Assembly: GCF_004664715.2 (NCBI RefSeq)
Contig: NC_051072.1
Span: 31,641,994 to 31,705,993, forward strand
Direction of reading: 5' to 3'
DNA from: Peromyscus leucopus
Lineage: Eukaryota; Chordata; Mammalia; Rodentia; Cricetidae
Length of the DNA stretch: 64,000 nucleotides
Shown: piece after piece, positions 22,736-34,190 of the stretch
How the letters are laid out: each line of letters starts with the position of its first letter
How positions within the stretch are numbered: the first letter of the stretch is position 1
Translations under genes and position numbers: made by a program
Notes under the pieces: generated by a model
What the model was told of the DNA's origin: nothing
What the model saw: only the letters and a program-made list of their open reading frames with translations
Database searches by the model: none

Positions 22736-23716
22736 TAAAAGCATCTGGTCAACATTCTTTTCCTAATAAAAATTATTCCCACTCTTGGGAATAACTCATA
22801 TAGAAATTATATTAAAGAAATAATATTTTAAGTCCAAGGCAGATGCCACTCACTCAGTGCTGGTTAGGGAGGGAAAAGTGGGTAGAAAAGAGCTATCGTG
22901 ACTGCCATCTGATCTTGAATGCTGCAAAGTCTACACCCCCGGATTTGGAAGCCCTCCTTTCCCGGCCTAGCTGACTACTGTGAGATTTCACATCGAACGC
23001 CCTATTCCTGAAACAAGAACGGGACCTTTTTCAGACGGCCAGACACCACTCATTCTGGTGGTGGTTATTATCATTCATACTATCAATCATAGGAGAGTGA
23101 CAACAGCCGAAGAAAAAGTGCCTTGGGTCATTTTTATTCCAACTCCACTTAAGTAAGGACAGAAGTATCTGGTATACAGTGTGTGCTGACAAAGAATAGG
23201 AAGTGGGGTCAACGGGATCCCTAAAAGCTAATGGATGATAAAGTAGCTGTTTGGGCCACACTTGATGGAGTCATTAAAATTTCAGAGAAACACTTTATTC
23301 CTGGTATTAACTGTCAGGAGCTTGGGTCTTTCACACGAGTTCGCACAGATCTACAGAAGGTAAGCCTGACTTTGGAAAGGGCATGAAGGTAAAGGTCACT
23401 GTAGATCAGGGATGGAGACGTTTCCTTTCCTCATCTCAAGGGACCAACTATGGAAGAACCTATCTGGGTCAACAATAGAACCAAGAGAGGAAGAGGATTC
23501 AAAGGCTGAAGTTGATCAAAATCTCAGTTCACAGCAGCTGAAAGAATAAGAGAAGGAAAAAACAAGCCACCTGATGCAAGATAACCTGGAGAGAGTTCCA
23601 GAATATGCTAGCTGTTTGGGTCATTTCTTAAACATACTCAGATCTGTGACCCTGACACTAGCTGAGGCTAACACCACATCTTCGTTAAAGCAATCTCTTT
23701 ATTATTTTATTCTGGT

Positions 23717-23863
23717 TTTTGAAGACAGGGTTTCTCTGTGTAACAGCCCTGGCTGACCTGGAACTCACTGTGTAGACCAGGCTGGTCTTGAACTCTCAGA
23801 GATCCCACCTGCCTCTGCCTCTGGAGTGTTGGGATTAAAGGTGTGCTCTACCACCGCCCAGCT
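23717..23863 (-). mobile_element. B1 SINE
   Basis: 'gaagacagggtttctctgtg' to 'ctctaccaccgcccagct'. Confidence 0.93.
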
Positions 23864-24902
23864 AAAGCACCAATCTTTATCGAGCTCTACTTCCCACTGA
23901 ACATGCAAAAGAATTCCTTCAAGAAGCAGCGTGAACAAATGCTATGCTATTTTGTGAGTATAAAAGCAGGCGAGGAGATGCTTGACTAGTAAAAGTGAGT
24001 TCTTTGGACAAGATATTCTGTAAACAAAAAAGTGAGACTGTAATCCTTCCTGCTTCTACATATGGACAGCTGGCAGTAAAGGGCTGATTTAGCAAGCATG
24101 TGTATGCAAAAGCAATGGACAGGGGAGGCCTTGGACAGATGTGGTTCAGGTTCGTCCCTGAAAGGATTAGGCTGAGTCACAACAAGAAATAGAAAAGGAA
24201 GAGTCAGGAACTGCCTGTCCCAAGACAAGATGGGCCAGTGGGGCTTGTGACTGGACGTATCAAAGTGTGATTGATTGATGATAGCTCAGGGCTTTGATGA
24301 CAAGGTCTCCACTGTTCACCTCGGGTCTTAGAGAAAGTAGGGGAGGGGACTAGGGAAAGTCTCATAAATACCAAGTGATGGTGCCAAGTTCAAAACTTGC
24401 CTTCTTCAAGGCATTATAATCACCCCTTTCTTAATCATCTCTGGACAGTTGCCACCTGGCTGTCTCTTACAGGTAGTGGCAAAATAACAACACAAAAGAA
24501 TAACAAGCAGGGGTTGCTGCCGAGATTAGAGGATTTTGCTTCCTCCCTCCGACGGGAGATGGTGCATGAAGATACTTATCCCAGCACTGAGTGGCAACCT
24601 CACTTTCAACCTATTGTTACTCAACGGGAAAGACGGTTTCCATTACATTTTAAAATAGCTCTTCCCAGAGGGCCTTATAATTCATGGTGGTACCACTACC
24701 AAATGAAATAAATGTTAATAGTGTCTTCTAATAACTACTGTTTCGCATACTTCACTTTGTGCATTGTTTAAAAGAAGCAGACTGGAAGGAGTGTAAGAAA
24801 GAAGAAATGCTAGAAAATGGGGTGGAGTCTTAAGAACTGTTTTTATTTAAGTAAGGAAACACCCGAGTACATCTCCTGTATATGAATACCTACTTCATCT
24901 AA

Positions 24903-25100
24903 GGTGGGCCTGCAATCTTTGCAGTTACTCAGGAGGCTGAGGCAGGAGGATTGCAAATCAAAGGCCTGCCTGGGCAACTCCATGAGATACTGCCTCAAAA
25001 TAACAAATAAAAAGAGGGCTGAGAAACATGTCAATTGTATATTACTTCCTATGCATGTGCAAAACCCTGGGTTTGACCCCCAGTACTAAAAAAATTTTTA
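24903..25100 (+). mobile_element. Composite old SINE (B1-type plus B4/ID-type)
   Basis: 'ctcaggaggctgaggcagg' and 'agatactgcctc' look 7SL-derived; 'gcaaaaccctgggtttgac' with an A-rich end looks tRNA-derived. Confidence 0.6.
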
Positions 25101-25141
25101 AAAATGACTCTCCAATATTTCTCTATTGCATCTTCTCTAGA

Positions 25142-25299
25142 TTTTTTTTTTGGGGGGGGGGTTCGAGACAGGGTTTCCCTGTGTAGCTTTGTGCCTTTCC
25201 TGGAGCTCACTCTGTACCCCAGGCTGGCCTCAAACTCACAGAGATCCGCCTGGCTCTGCCTCCCAAGTGCTGGGATTAAAGGCGTGTGCCACCACTAGG
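25142..25299 (-). mobile_element. B1 SINE with target-site duplication
   Basis: T run, G run, 'cgagacagggtttccctg' to 'gtgtgccaccactaggc'. Flanked by tcttctctagattttt on both sides. Confidence 0.95.
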
Positions 25300-25309
25300 C
25301 TCTTCTCTA

Positions 25310-25505
25310 GATTTTTTTCCAAGTTTATTTGCATGTACGTGTGCTTGTGCGACTCTGTGTACCACATGCATGCAGGAGCCTGTGGAGGCCAGAAGGGGGC
25401 GTCAGGTCCCATTGAGCATATAGGTGGTCATGAGCTGCTAGGTGGGTTCCTCTGTTCCTCTGGATCATTACATTTCTCTTGACTGCAGAGCCGTCTCCGT
25501 AGGCC
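25310..25505 (-). mobile_element. B3 SINE, degenerate
   Basis: 'ggaggccagaagggggcgtc', 'tgcagagccgtctccgtagg' in B3 order. Confidence 0.7.
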
Positions 25506-25793
25506 CTTCTCATTACGTTTGAATATTTTGGACTTAGCACTTTATGTTTAAAATGGCATCACTAGGGCAGGGCATTTGTCTAACATGAACATGACCCTGC
25601 ACTGCTCAATCCACAAGACTGCAAAAAAGAAGTTCTAAGTCCTTATTAAAGTAAATATTATTCTTTGTCTCAATTACTATCAATATGCATGCTTAAGATT
25701 ATTTTAATAAATCTTCATTTTAGCATTCTGACACAATTATAAAACACTACAACTTACGAACATGTAAGATATACTGGTGATAAATCTTTTTTT

Positions 25794-25948
25794 TAAATGG
25801 TTTTTCGAGACAGGGTTTCTCTGTGTAGTTTTGATGCCTGTCCTGGATCTGGCTCTGTAGACCAGGCTGGCCTCGAACTCACAGAGATCCCCCCTGCCTC
25901 TGTCTCCCCAGTGCTGGGATAAAGGCGTGCACCGCCGCCACCGCCCGG
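25794..25948 (-). mobile_element. B1 SINE with target-site duplication
   Basis: 'cgagacagggtttctctg' to 'ccgccaccgcccggct'; flanks tactggtgataaatctt and tactagtgataaatctt differ by one base. Confidence 0.95.
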
Positions 25949-26879
25949 CTTACTAGTGATAAATCTTAAGTGTGAAAAATCAGTGTATTTCTTCATGGAG
26001 GTAATAAAATATTTAACTACAGGACTGCAATATTATGGCTTACCTACAGCTTTAAAACACCTTATTACCAGGTAAAATCCTGCTCATGAGTAATGCATTT
26101 GAAGTTACATTTCCAGGTTCTAGGTATCTAGGATTCCTATCCCCTTTTATCACTACAGTAGAAGGGAAAGAAGTGGGGGCGGTGTGTGGGGATACTTGGA
26201 GTTATGGACATATTCCAGAGCTTGTTAAGAAAATAAAGAGCTGCCAAGAACATGAAATGTGTTGTCCTGATGTAATCATTTATAAGTAAACCTTTAAAGT
26301 CACAGACAAAGAACATTCCAGGCAGGTAACTAGTATATTTCAGATAATATGAGAATTACTGAAAGGCCTTTTATCTTTGTTTTTTAAAACTTTAAATGAC
26401 AAGCACAAGGTGTACTTTTACATGACCTCCTAAAGCATTCCATAATAACACTCCTTACAACCAAGCATTATTCAGACCAAAAAGGAAATGGCGCAAAGAC
26501 CCAGAAACCTTGGCTGAGTAGATACATCCTCAAATCCCATTCTCCATCCAGTAGGGCTGCTTTTTATAATCTACAAACATTCCTGTAACCCTGTGGTCCT
26601 GTTCTGCACAGTTTACACACAAATACTTCAAAGCACAGATAATCACGTCAGCATTCACAGGTGACTAACAGCCTCCTGCCCTGGGTCTCCTTTGAGGATC
26701 TTTTTAGGAAGAAAACTCATTGCTGAGCGATCATTCAAGTGTGAAACAAGAAACCAGAGCTATGGCTTGCTCCTTGCCCCTAGATAAGACAAAGGCACTG
26801 TGAGCATTAAGACCAATCAAAATTCCCTTTCAGGGTTCCTAGCTTGTGTAACTGAAAGGCCCAAAAAAGATTTTATCTT

Positions 26880-27020
26880 GGCCTGGATGTGATGGTACAC
26901 GCCTGTAATCTCGGCGCTTGGGAGGTGGTGGCAGGGGATGAGGAATTCAAATTCATCCTTGGCTGCACAGTGAGTCTAAGGCCAACCACCACAGACATCT
27001 AAAACCCTCCCTCAAAAAAA
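26880..27020 (+). mobile_element. B1/B4-related SINE, old
   Basis: 'ggatgtgatggtacacgcctg', 'ggcgcttgggaggtgg', 'ccctccctcaaaaaa'. Confidence 0.65.
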
Positions 27021-27382
27021 CAAAACCAGAGAAGACTGTGTTTGGGGATTAGGAGGGATACATTCGTTATGCTAACCTCAGTAACTTTAAAAACAGAAAA
27101 AAAAAATGTGTTCAATAAAACGAACAGCACCATCTTTAAAGATAATGTCTCTCATTCCTATAACAACATTACAGGATATTATTCTGTTACGCCTGAATGA
27201 TGATGGTACCTTAAGGAGTTTCTTTTTAACAAAATGTTGTAAAGGATTCTTTCCCGTCTATGTTAGTGTATGTGTGCTAAGTTGTTCAGTCACAAGGTTG
27301 TCCATTATTGCAGGGTTGGTTATTATCGCAAAATATGAGAAGCCAGCAGCATAAGAGTAGTTCAAGGAATTACAAGAAGAAA

Positions 27383-27447
27383 GAAAGGAAGGAAGGAAGG
27401 AAGGAAGGAAGGAAGGAAGGAAGGAAGGAAGGAAGGAAGGAAGGAAG
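27383..27447 (+). repeat. (GAAG)n microsatellite
   Basis: About sixteen GGAA units without interruption. Confidence 0.98.
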
Positions 27448-27502
27448 CCTCAGCACACATCTAACTCTTTCTGTATACATGTTCTTTAAAAAATAGTACC
27501 AG

Positions 27503-27705
27503 GAGTTGGAGGGGCAGCTCAGTAGTTAAGATCACTTACTAGTCCTACAGAGGACCCGGGCTCAGTTCCCAGCACACACACCAAGTGGGTCACAAGCACC
27601 TGTCACTCAAGTTCCAAGGAATACAATGCACCCTTCTGGCCTCCACCAGCACCTAGTGGTGCGTCTAATCACACCCAGGTAAGCACATACACATCAATTT
27701 AAAAA
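27503..27705 (+). mobile_element. B3 SINE
   Basis: 'gagttggaggggcagctcag', 'gggctcagttcccagcac', 'cccttctggcctccaccag'. Confidence 0.85.
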
Positions 27706-28351
27706 TGGAACCAAACACACGGGTGACCAGTTCTCAACTACGGTTTGAATGGAACGCCTGTGGCCAGTTAAGTTTTCTCCGAAAAAGCTGAGCTGATTTC
27801 GTTTTTTTTCCCAAACAATCTCAGGTTTAGGTGAAATGTCAAAAACTGGCATTTCTCCCCCCAATCTATGTGAAAGTTCCACTGCTGATGTGAAAAACTC
27901 AGACATTCCTGAGTGTTTCCTGGAATGGAGACACCCCCCATCATCCCAGGCTGCCCTAAAATAGGGAAGCTCGTGCTAAGTCTGCTCTCTGATGTACATC
28001 TCTGCAGAAAGGCCAGCTCAGAAGCACATGCTGCCATCCGCTGCCGGTCCCTCCATTCTCCTTCACTGCAACAGCTCTGGTCTTACGTGACATCTTCGAC
28101 CTTGACCCTTGGCAACATCCAGGTCTATTGTAACAGGATTAGACCTGTTGGGACAGGCGCTCCTGGCTGGCAGCAATGTCAGAGATAGTGCTCTGTGCTT
28201 TTCTCCATACTATCTATCAGGCCAGACAGTACAAGGAAACAAAATAAAAAACCAAAAAGGAAAAAAAATTTAATAAAATATTGTAATGATTTTTCACTGA
28301 CTTTTTAAGTAGTTTTGCCATAGTTGCCTTCTGTAGTTACTCTTTTGTTAT

Positions 28352-28524
28352 TTTTTTTTTAGATCTATTTATTTTATGTATGAATGCTCTATCTGCATGT
28401 ACATCTGCATACCAAAAGAGGGCATCAGATCCTATTACAGATGGTTGTGAGCCACGATTGTGGCTTGCTGGGAATTGAACTCAGGACGTCTGGCTCTTAA
28501 CCGCTGAGCCATCTCTCCAGCCCC
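28352..28524 (-). mobile_element. B2 SINE
   Basis: 'agatctatttattttatgt', 'gctgggaattgaactcagg', ending 'gctgagccatctctccagcc'. Confidence 0.93.
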
Positions 28525-29022
28525 ACCTGTAAGATTTTTTTTATAGGAAATTAATTTAAAACTATGAAATCCTTTGTCCTTCAGGAAACAGTCCACTAAT
28601 TTAATAATTTTTATCAGTCTGTACTCATGAATTTCTCTATCATTTCGCTATAATCCATTAATACAGTACTCTGGAGATTAATGCAAGAGATCAGAAGCAC
28701 CAGGGCAGCCTGGGCTCCACAGCAAGACCTTCTCATCTAATCGTCGTCATCATCATCTATTCTATTACTATTTTTTATTTGGATGCTCAGTTTTTCCCAG
28801 CTCTGTTCTGTGTGAACCCCTTAAACTGGCTCCTGACTCTTTCTGACGTAGCTCACCATTCTTTGAATACTTTACTGTTCTCTGGTGGAGGATGTCCCAG
28901 GTTTACACACTTCTCCTCTCATTGGAGAAACCAGCCATTTCTCCAATTTTTATAAAATGAATAGAGCCTGAAGCCAACACCTAGGTGTTAAATATACATA
29001 CTGCTTGGAAATCAGTGGACAT

Positions 29023-29170
29023 GTGCCAGGCAGTGTGGCAAGCATCTTTAGTCCCAGCACTTGGGAGGCAGGCAGAGGCAGGCAGATCTCTGAGTTTGAG
29101 GCCAGCTTGGTCTACAGAGTGAGTTCCAGGATAGCCAGGGCTACATAGAAACCCTGTCTTGAAAAACCAA
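29023..29170 (+). mobile_element. B1 SINE
   Basis: 'gccaggcagtgtggcaagc' to 'gaaaccctgtcttgaaaaacc'. Confidence 0.93.
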
Positions 29171-29269
29171 AAAGAAACAAGAAACAAAGAAGTGAGTGGA
29201 CAGAGCTACTAATATACTAATATGTGTATGCAAACTCAAACACACATATACAACATTCTTGTGACAAGA

Positions 29270-29327
29270 AGTACACACATATACAATATGCACATTATAT
29301 ATACCTACATATTACATATATATATGT

Positions 29328-29360
<33 letters not shown>
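29270..29360 (+). repeat. CA/TA-rich tract
   Basis: Irregular ATATAC and then about a dozen AC units. Confidence 0.9.
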
Positions 29361-29364
<4 letters not shown>

Positions 29365-29894
29365 TCATGCGGCACAAAGGAAACATTTATAATCATGAAT
29401 TCACACTGATAACATCACAAAAGTTTTCCTCTCTCCCGCTCATCTTTATTTTCTTCCTTCCCTAACGGAAAACCCTGCACCCTGCTTTCCTTGATAGATT
29501 TCCTTACCTGATCAGTTCCTGTGTACATAACCAACAACCCCTGCAGCTGCCACATCTGTCCCAACCCCCAGAGCTGCCCTTCTGTGCTGGTCTGTCCTGA
29601 AGCATGGGTCAGATACTACGTGTCCCTGTTCAGTCGCCCTCGTCACCTTGCTCAGCTCTGAGACCAGGGGTGAGCTAATCTTTGCAGGAGCATCTTCTTC
29701 ACCGTGTTGAGCCTAACCTCCCACCCTGATCTGTCCTCTTACTTAGAAGCCATCCTCACCAGGATCTCTGTGCCTCTAGCTCCACCTACCAGTCCAGGCC
29801 TGCTTCCGGCTCTTTCAACCACTCAGAAAAAAAGAGAAAAGAGCTGAGGCAGGGTGATGGAGTACTAGGACGAAAGTCGGTTGAGCTTATTCTT

Positions 29895-30058
29895 TTTTTT
29901 TTTTTTTTTTGGTTTTTCCGAGACAGGGTTTCTCTGTGTAGCTTTGTGCCTTTCCTGGATCTCGCTCTGTAGCCCAGGCTGGCCTCGAACTCACAAAGAT
30001 CCGCCTACCTCTGTCACCCTAGTGCTGGGATTAAAGGCGTGGGCCACCACTGCCCAGC
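29895..30058 (-). mobile_element. B1 SINE, first of a head-to-tail pair
   Basis: T run, 'cgagacagggtttctctg' to 'gggccaccactgcccagct'. See the outer target-site duplication at 29882-29894 and 30265-30277. Confidence 0.95.
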
Positions 30059-30090
30059 TAAAAGAGACTAGATATTTTAGAAATTGAACT

Positions 30091-30264
30091 TTTTTGTTTG
30101 TTTGGTTGGTTTGTTTTTGGTTTTTCAAGACAGGGTTTCTCCATGTAGCTTTGCGCCTTTCCTAGAACTCACTCCGTAGCCCAGGCTGGCCTCAAACTCA
30201 CAGAGATCCGCCTGCCTCTGCCTCCCAAGTGCTGGGATTAAAGGGATGCTCCACCACAGCCCGG
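30091..30264 (-). mobile_element. B1 SINE, second of a head-to-tail pair
   Basis: T-rich start, 'caagacagggtttctccatg' to 'tccaccacagcccgg'. 'tgagcttattctt' follows it and also precedes the first B1. Confidence 0.95.
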
Positions 30265-30394
30265 TGAGCTTATTCTTAACAAACATTTACATGACCAAAA
30301 TTTTGAAATATTAGAAATAGCCCAATTAAATATGGGCTTCTAATAAACTTGTTCATTTAAACAGTATAAATACCTTTTTAAAAGAGCATTCTTT

Positions 30395-30421
30395 ATTATT
30401 ATTATTGTTGTTGTTGTTATT

Positions 30422-30455
<34 letters not shown>
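30395..30455 (+). repeat. (TTA)n/(TTG)n/(TTTA)n microsatellite
   Basis: Consecutive trinucleotide then tetranucleotide arrays, grown from the tail of the adjoining minus-strand SINE. Confidence 0.95.
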
Positions 30456-30459
<4 letters not shown>

Positions 30460-30605
30460 TGTGCACTAGTGTTTTTGCCTGTGTAAGGGTGTCAGGTCCC
30501 CTGGAACCGTGGTTACAGACTGTCATGTGGGTTGCTGGGAATTGAACCTGTGTCCTCAGGAAGAGCTGTCTGTGCTTAATTAACTGCTGAGCCATCTCTC
30601 CAGCC
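30456..30605 (-). mobile_element. B3/B2 SINE
   Basis: 'gtcaggtcccctggaacc', 'gttgctgggaattgaacc', ending 'ctgagccatctctccagccc'. Confidence 0.9.
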
Positions 30606-30764
30606 CAAGTTTAAATAGCAGTAAAGACAAAAACTGCTAGTGTTTTCTACAAACACATTATCGGGCAAATATGGGTACTTAAGTAAGAGTCATTCCCACA
30701 AATACTCATTACTAGGCAACATTGGGGCTAGATGGGAAGGGAGCCAATCAAAACAGCATATAAA

Positions 30765-30945
30765 CCGGGCGGTGGTGGCGCACGCCTTTAATCCCAGCAC
30801 TCAGGGAGGCAGAGCCAGGCGGATCTCTCTGTGAGTTCGAGGCCAGCCTGGTCTCCAAAGTGAGGTCCAGGAAAGGTGCAAAGGTTTCTCAAAAACACAC
30901 ACACAGAAAAAAACAAAACAAACAAACAAAAAAACCCAGCATATA
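30765..30945 (+). mobile_element. B1 SINE with target-site duplication
   Basis: 'ccgggcggtggtggcgcacg' to an AC/A-rich tail; cagcatata on both sides. The end of the body is rearranged ('caaaggtttctcaaaaaca'). Confidence 0.92.
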
Positions 30946-31093
30946 AGCTATGTCTTTGGAAGTTAAGGTGCTAGTTCCAAATGACATCACTGAAAATGTT
31001 TCAAAAATAACCCATTCCCTCAGTTTGTTCCACGTGATCATATTCCTTTTACGAAGATATTTTTACATCTCTTATTTAATTAAAAAGGGGGGT

Positions 31094-31305
31094 GAGGGGC
31101 TGCTGAGATGACTTAGCAGGCAACGGCACCCAATGTCAAGCCTGACAACCTGAGTTCAATCCCTAGAACCTACATGATAGAAGAAAAACAGCTCTCAAGT
31201 TGTCCTCTGATGGTCAGGAGCATACTGTAGTACCCAGGCAGGAGCACACATGTATGTATGTGTATACAAAATAAATAAAACAATAAAAAATTAGGAAAAA
31301 AAAAA
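31094..31305 (+). mobile_element. B4/ID-related SINE
   Basis: 'gggctgctgagatgacttagc', 'cctgagttcaatccctag', ending with AATAAATAAA and an A run. Confidence 0.7.
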
Positions 31306-31821
31306 AACTTGGAAGTAGCTAATAACTCACTCTTCATGCCTTACCCCTGACTTTATTCTGGGATTCAAAAGTACATGTGTCCTTCGGCTGCTACCACCCT
31401 ATGCTCTTGGTCGGTAGCTCTAAATTCTTGGGGGCACACCCAGTTATCTCAGAGAGAGCTGTGTCTAAGAAAACAGGCTGTGGAGTCAGCCTGACTAAGC
31501 TTTCTGCTCCACCACCAAACTACGTGTACTCGGGCAATTGCTTAACTGAAGCCCCAACTTCCTCTTTCGAAAAATCAGGGAAAATAAAATCTAATTCACC
31601 AGGCTACATGCTGCATAGTACTGTGGCTGGCACACTTCTCTTACAGAATACAAGTATAGGAACTTATACCCAATTTTTTTTGCCGCCAAAGTCTTCTTTC
31701 AGCAGAACATTTATCCCTAAGTAGTTCAAAGTATAAACACAAAAAGCATCCAGTAAACCTTGCAGTATTTCTTCAGCAAAGAATAAGATGAATCTCATTC
31801 AAATGAATACCGAATCTAGAA

Positions 31822-32002
31822 AGCTCTGTGTGTGTGTCTGTGAGTGTTTTGCCTACATCTATGTCTGTGCCCAGAGAGGCCAGAAGAGGGCACCAAACAG
31901 GATCCCCTGGGACTGTAGTTAGAGATGGTTGTGAGCTACCATGTAGGTGTTGGAAATTGAACTGGGTCCTCTGGGAGAGCAGACAGTGCTCTTCATCGCT
32001 GA
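31822..32002 (-). mobile_element. B3 SINE
   Basis: 'gaggccagaagagggcacc', 'ggtgttggaaattgaactgg', 'gtgctcttcatcgctga'. Confidence 0.88.
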
Positions 32003-33216
32003 AAAGTATGATCACTTTGAAGGTTAGCTTCACAGTAGATGCAGATGCCATGCTCTTCAAATGCCCTATTGTTTCATAACTTTCACCTGAGTGGAGGCTG
32101 TGAGGAAGTCCCATGTTCCCCTCCGTCATTCGGCACATTTATTTACAGCTTCATCTGCTTCCTAGTTTCCTCCCTTTAGAAGCCAGGTGTGTACATTAAC
32201 TACAACCGGATGCCAACAGAGTATCTAACAATACACCCTCAGGGTCCTCTCATGTGATTTTAGCCTGCTTTGACTTACACCGAGAATTTTCAAAACGACT
32301 ACGCCCCAGACTACATAAATCAGGGTGGTTTTTTTCCCCTCCCCAGGGCAAGATCTGAGTATCAGTCTTTTTAAAGCTCTCCTATAATTTCCACCTACTT
32401 CGAAGTAGAGAACCAAACTTCCAGGACTAACCCAAAATGCGCTGATTCTCAGAACATAGTTGAGGCTGGATTTGTAGCTCCACGGTGGGGCCGCTTCCTT
32501 CCACACAAGAGGCCCAGAGTTACACTCAGAACTGAGGAAAAGGGGAAGGGAAGGGAGGAGGGAAAGGGGGAAGGAAAAAGAGCTGGACTAGAAAAAGAGT
32601 ATTCAGAAGCAAAGAGCGGGTGGATGAAGACAGAGGAATCAGATGTACCTAGGAAGGGCGCGGGGGAGCGGGTCATGTCCTGGACAATTACTTGGAAGTC
32701 TTCCGATGGAAAACAGATGTGGAGCAAGACAATCCCGAGACTAGAGGAATCCAAAAGATTTATCCAAGTTGTGTGTGTGTGTCCCTTTGATCAATTTCCT
32801 TCTTTATAGTATATTCAACCAATCTACATGCTATAAGCTCATGAAAATAATCTATAATAATGGATGAAAACCTTCTGTAGAAGAATGTCTGGACTTCGTT
32901 CCCTGTGGGCCAGTCTTACAACTGCTTGAGCGATCAGTGGTGACTTAAATGGGAGCCAGCCCTTCACAGACACAGGAATTGCACGGAGAAACCGGTTACA
33001 TGAATCGCTTGCAACACAAAGTATAAACAGGTGAGCTAAGACGGCAAACTCGATCTTGACTTTAGGTCATGTTTTTCACATAAATCCTTCTGTTGACATG
33101 CCTTAAGCACACAACCCAACACCCTCGAAAAATGTTTTGTTTTGATAAAGACCATGGTGTAAAGACAAGACACAGGTATTTTTTTATCTGGGCTCGATCG
33201 AGTTGGCTGGGTGCGG

Positions 33217-33236
33217 TGATTTTTTTTTTTTTTTTT
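33217..33236 (+). repeat. T tract in Emb intron 1
   Basis: Run of about 18 T near the edge of the CpG island, with no SINE body attached. Confidence 0.85.
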
Positions 33237-33339
33237 ACCATCTGCTGTAAAAAACATCCTCAAAGCCGACACCTGCCAGAAGGAAAGGTGATACCAGGGC
33301 CTCGCTGTGGCCTCTAGTGAAGGGAGTTGGCCTCGGGGA

Positions 33340-34190
33340 ATGTGGACTCAGAATGCCACAGTAGCAGAAGCCAAGTCCCCAGCATCCCCCGCACGAACCC
33401 ACGCACTCTTATCAGCCCACTTCGTAGGAAAACCCCGACCCCGTCCCAGTAGCAGCTCCCGGGGTCAAACAGGGCTGTACTGGGACCAGCCGGAATCACC
33501 CCTAGACCCGGCAGACCTGGAGCCGCCCCTGCTCCCACGTTTCCTCCTAGGGTAACCCGCGCCCAGCCAATGAGAGGCCACCTCCGCTCCGCTCCTCTCC
33601 GCAGCCGCCTGCGCCCGCATCCCCGCGGCCCCTGCGCGGGCGGCAAGGGATGTCCTCCGGCTGGAGGATCGCCGCCACTGCGCCCCTACCCGTGCGCCCA
33701 GAGCCCTCCCTGGTCCGGCCCCTGGACCCCAGGCACCTGCGGGATCGCCTTCTGCCCGATCCAGGCGCGTCGCCGCCAGAAGGCACAGAAGCAGGAGCGG
33801 ACAGCCCGGCGCCACAAGCGCCCTCAGGCCAGTGGGCGAGCGCATGGCGCGGGCGGGTTGGTCCTGGAGGTCGCTGTTGCGCCCTCGGCTTGCTGCGATC
33901 CGTCTCCGTTGGTCCCTGCGCGCACACTTGCTGGTTACCGGGCGCCCACTGCCAGTGCCGGGGACAGGACACGCGAGAAAAAGCGGAGTGGGAGGGGCCC
34001 GACCGCCCTGGCCTCCACCCCCCGAGACGCTCCCAGCGCACCCCGCGTTGCGCCGGCCCTTCATCAATTATGCAGTTTTCAGCCCGCTGCCGGCGCGCCC
34101 GGATGTGCTGTGCAACCCCGGCGCCGCATCCTCTCCCGCCCCCACCCTCTCGGCTTACCCAGGTTGGGGAGGCAGCTAGCTAATCGAGCT
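33340..34190 (-). promoter_or_regulatory. Emb: CpG island and presumed Emb promoter
   Basis: About 850 bases of GC-rich, CpG-dense DNA in an otherwise AT-rich window with few CpGs, centred on Emb exon 1. On the minus strand upstream of the ATG there are GC-box-like stretches (for example CCCCTCCCACTCC near 33990) and no clear TATA box, which fits a TATA-less CpG-island promoter. No repeat lies in the island. The transcription start cannot be fixed; it is probably within about 200 bases upstream of 33845. An AT-rich patch, CATCAATTATGCAG, at about 34061-34074 stands out inside the island and could be a homeodomain or POU-type site; this is inference. Confidence 0.8.
33737..33845 (-). CDS. Emb: Embigin, coding exon 1 (signal peptide)
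   Basis: Start and first 36 codons of embigin, an Ig-superfamily membrane glycoprotein that escorts monocarboxylate transporters to the cell surface. Reading leftwards from the ATG (A at 33845) gives an N-terminus with Arg2 and Arg8, then a hydrophobic core at residues 16-25 (PLLLLCLLAA), a typical signal peptide; cleavage is likely after Ala25 or Ala31. The exon ends in GCAG|GTGCCT at 33737/33736, phase 1, a donor weaker than GTRAGT. The leftover G joins AT of exon 2 to make Asp37. The start was chosen because the signal peptide follows directly and length and context match embigin; the ATG has G at -3. The frame is open upstream for 74 more codons to ATGs at 34067 and 34064, so a longer N-terminus cannot be excluded from sequence alone. 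The exon lies in a CpG island, and the rest of the gene runs to lower coordinates. Confidence 0.93.

Larger units (their letters stand above)
22433..33736 (-). other. Emb: Emb intron 1, 11.3 kb
   Basis: GTGCCT donor at 33736, TTGCAG acceptor ending at 22433. Besides listed repeats, the stretches 22736-23716, 23864-24902, 25949-26878, 27706-28351, 28525-29022, 29361-29881, 31306-31821 and 32003-33339 hold nothing I recognise. The last one, nearest the promoter, is the longest SINE-free part and a reasonable place to look for enhancers. Confidence 0.9.

Noticed and set aside
33465..33736. Continuation of the exon 1 frame past the donor
   Set aside because: The frame stays open into intron 1, but the embigin reading continues at exon 2 in matching phase, and the tail is low-complexity Arg/Gly/Ser-rich.
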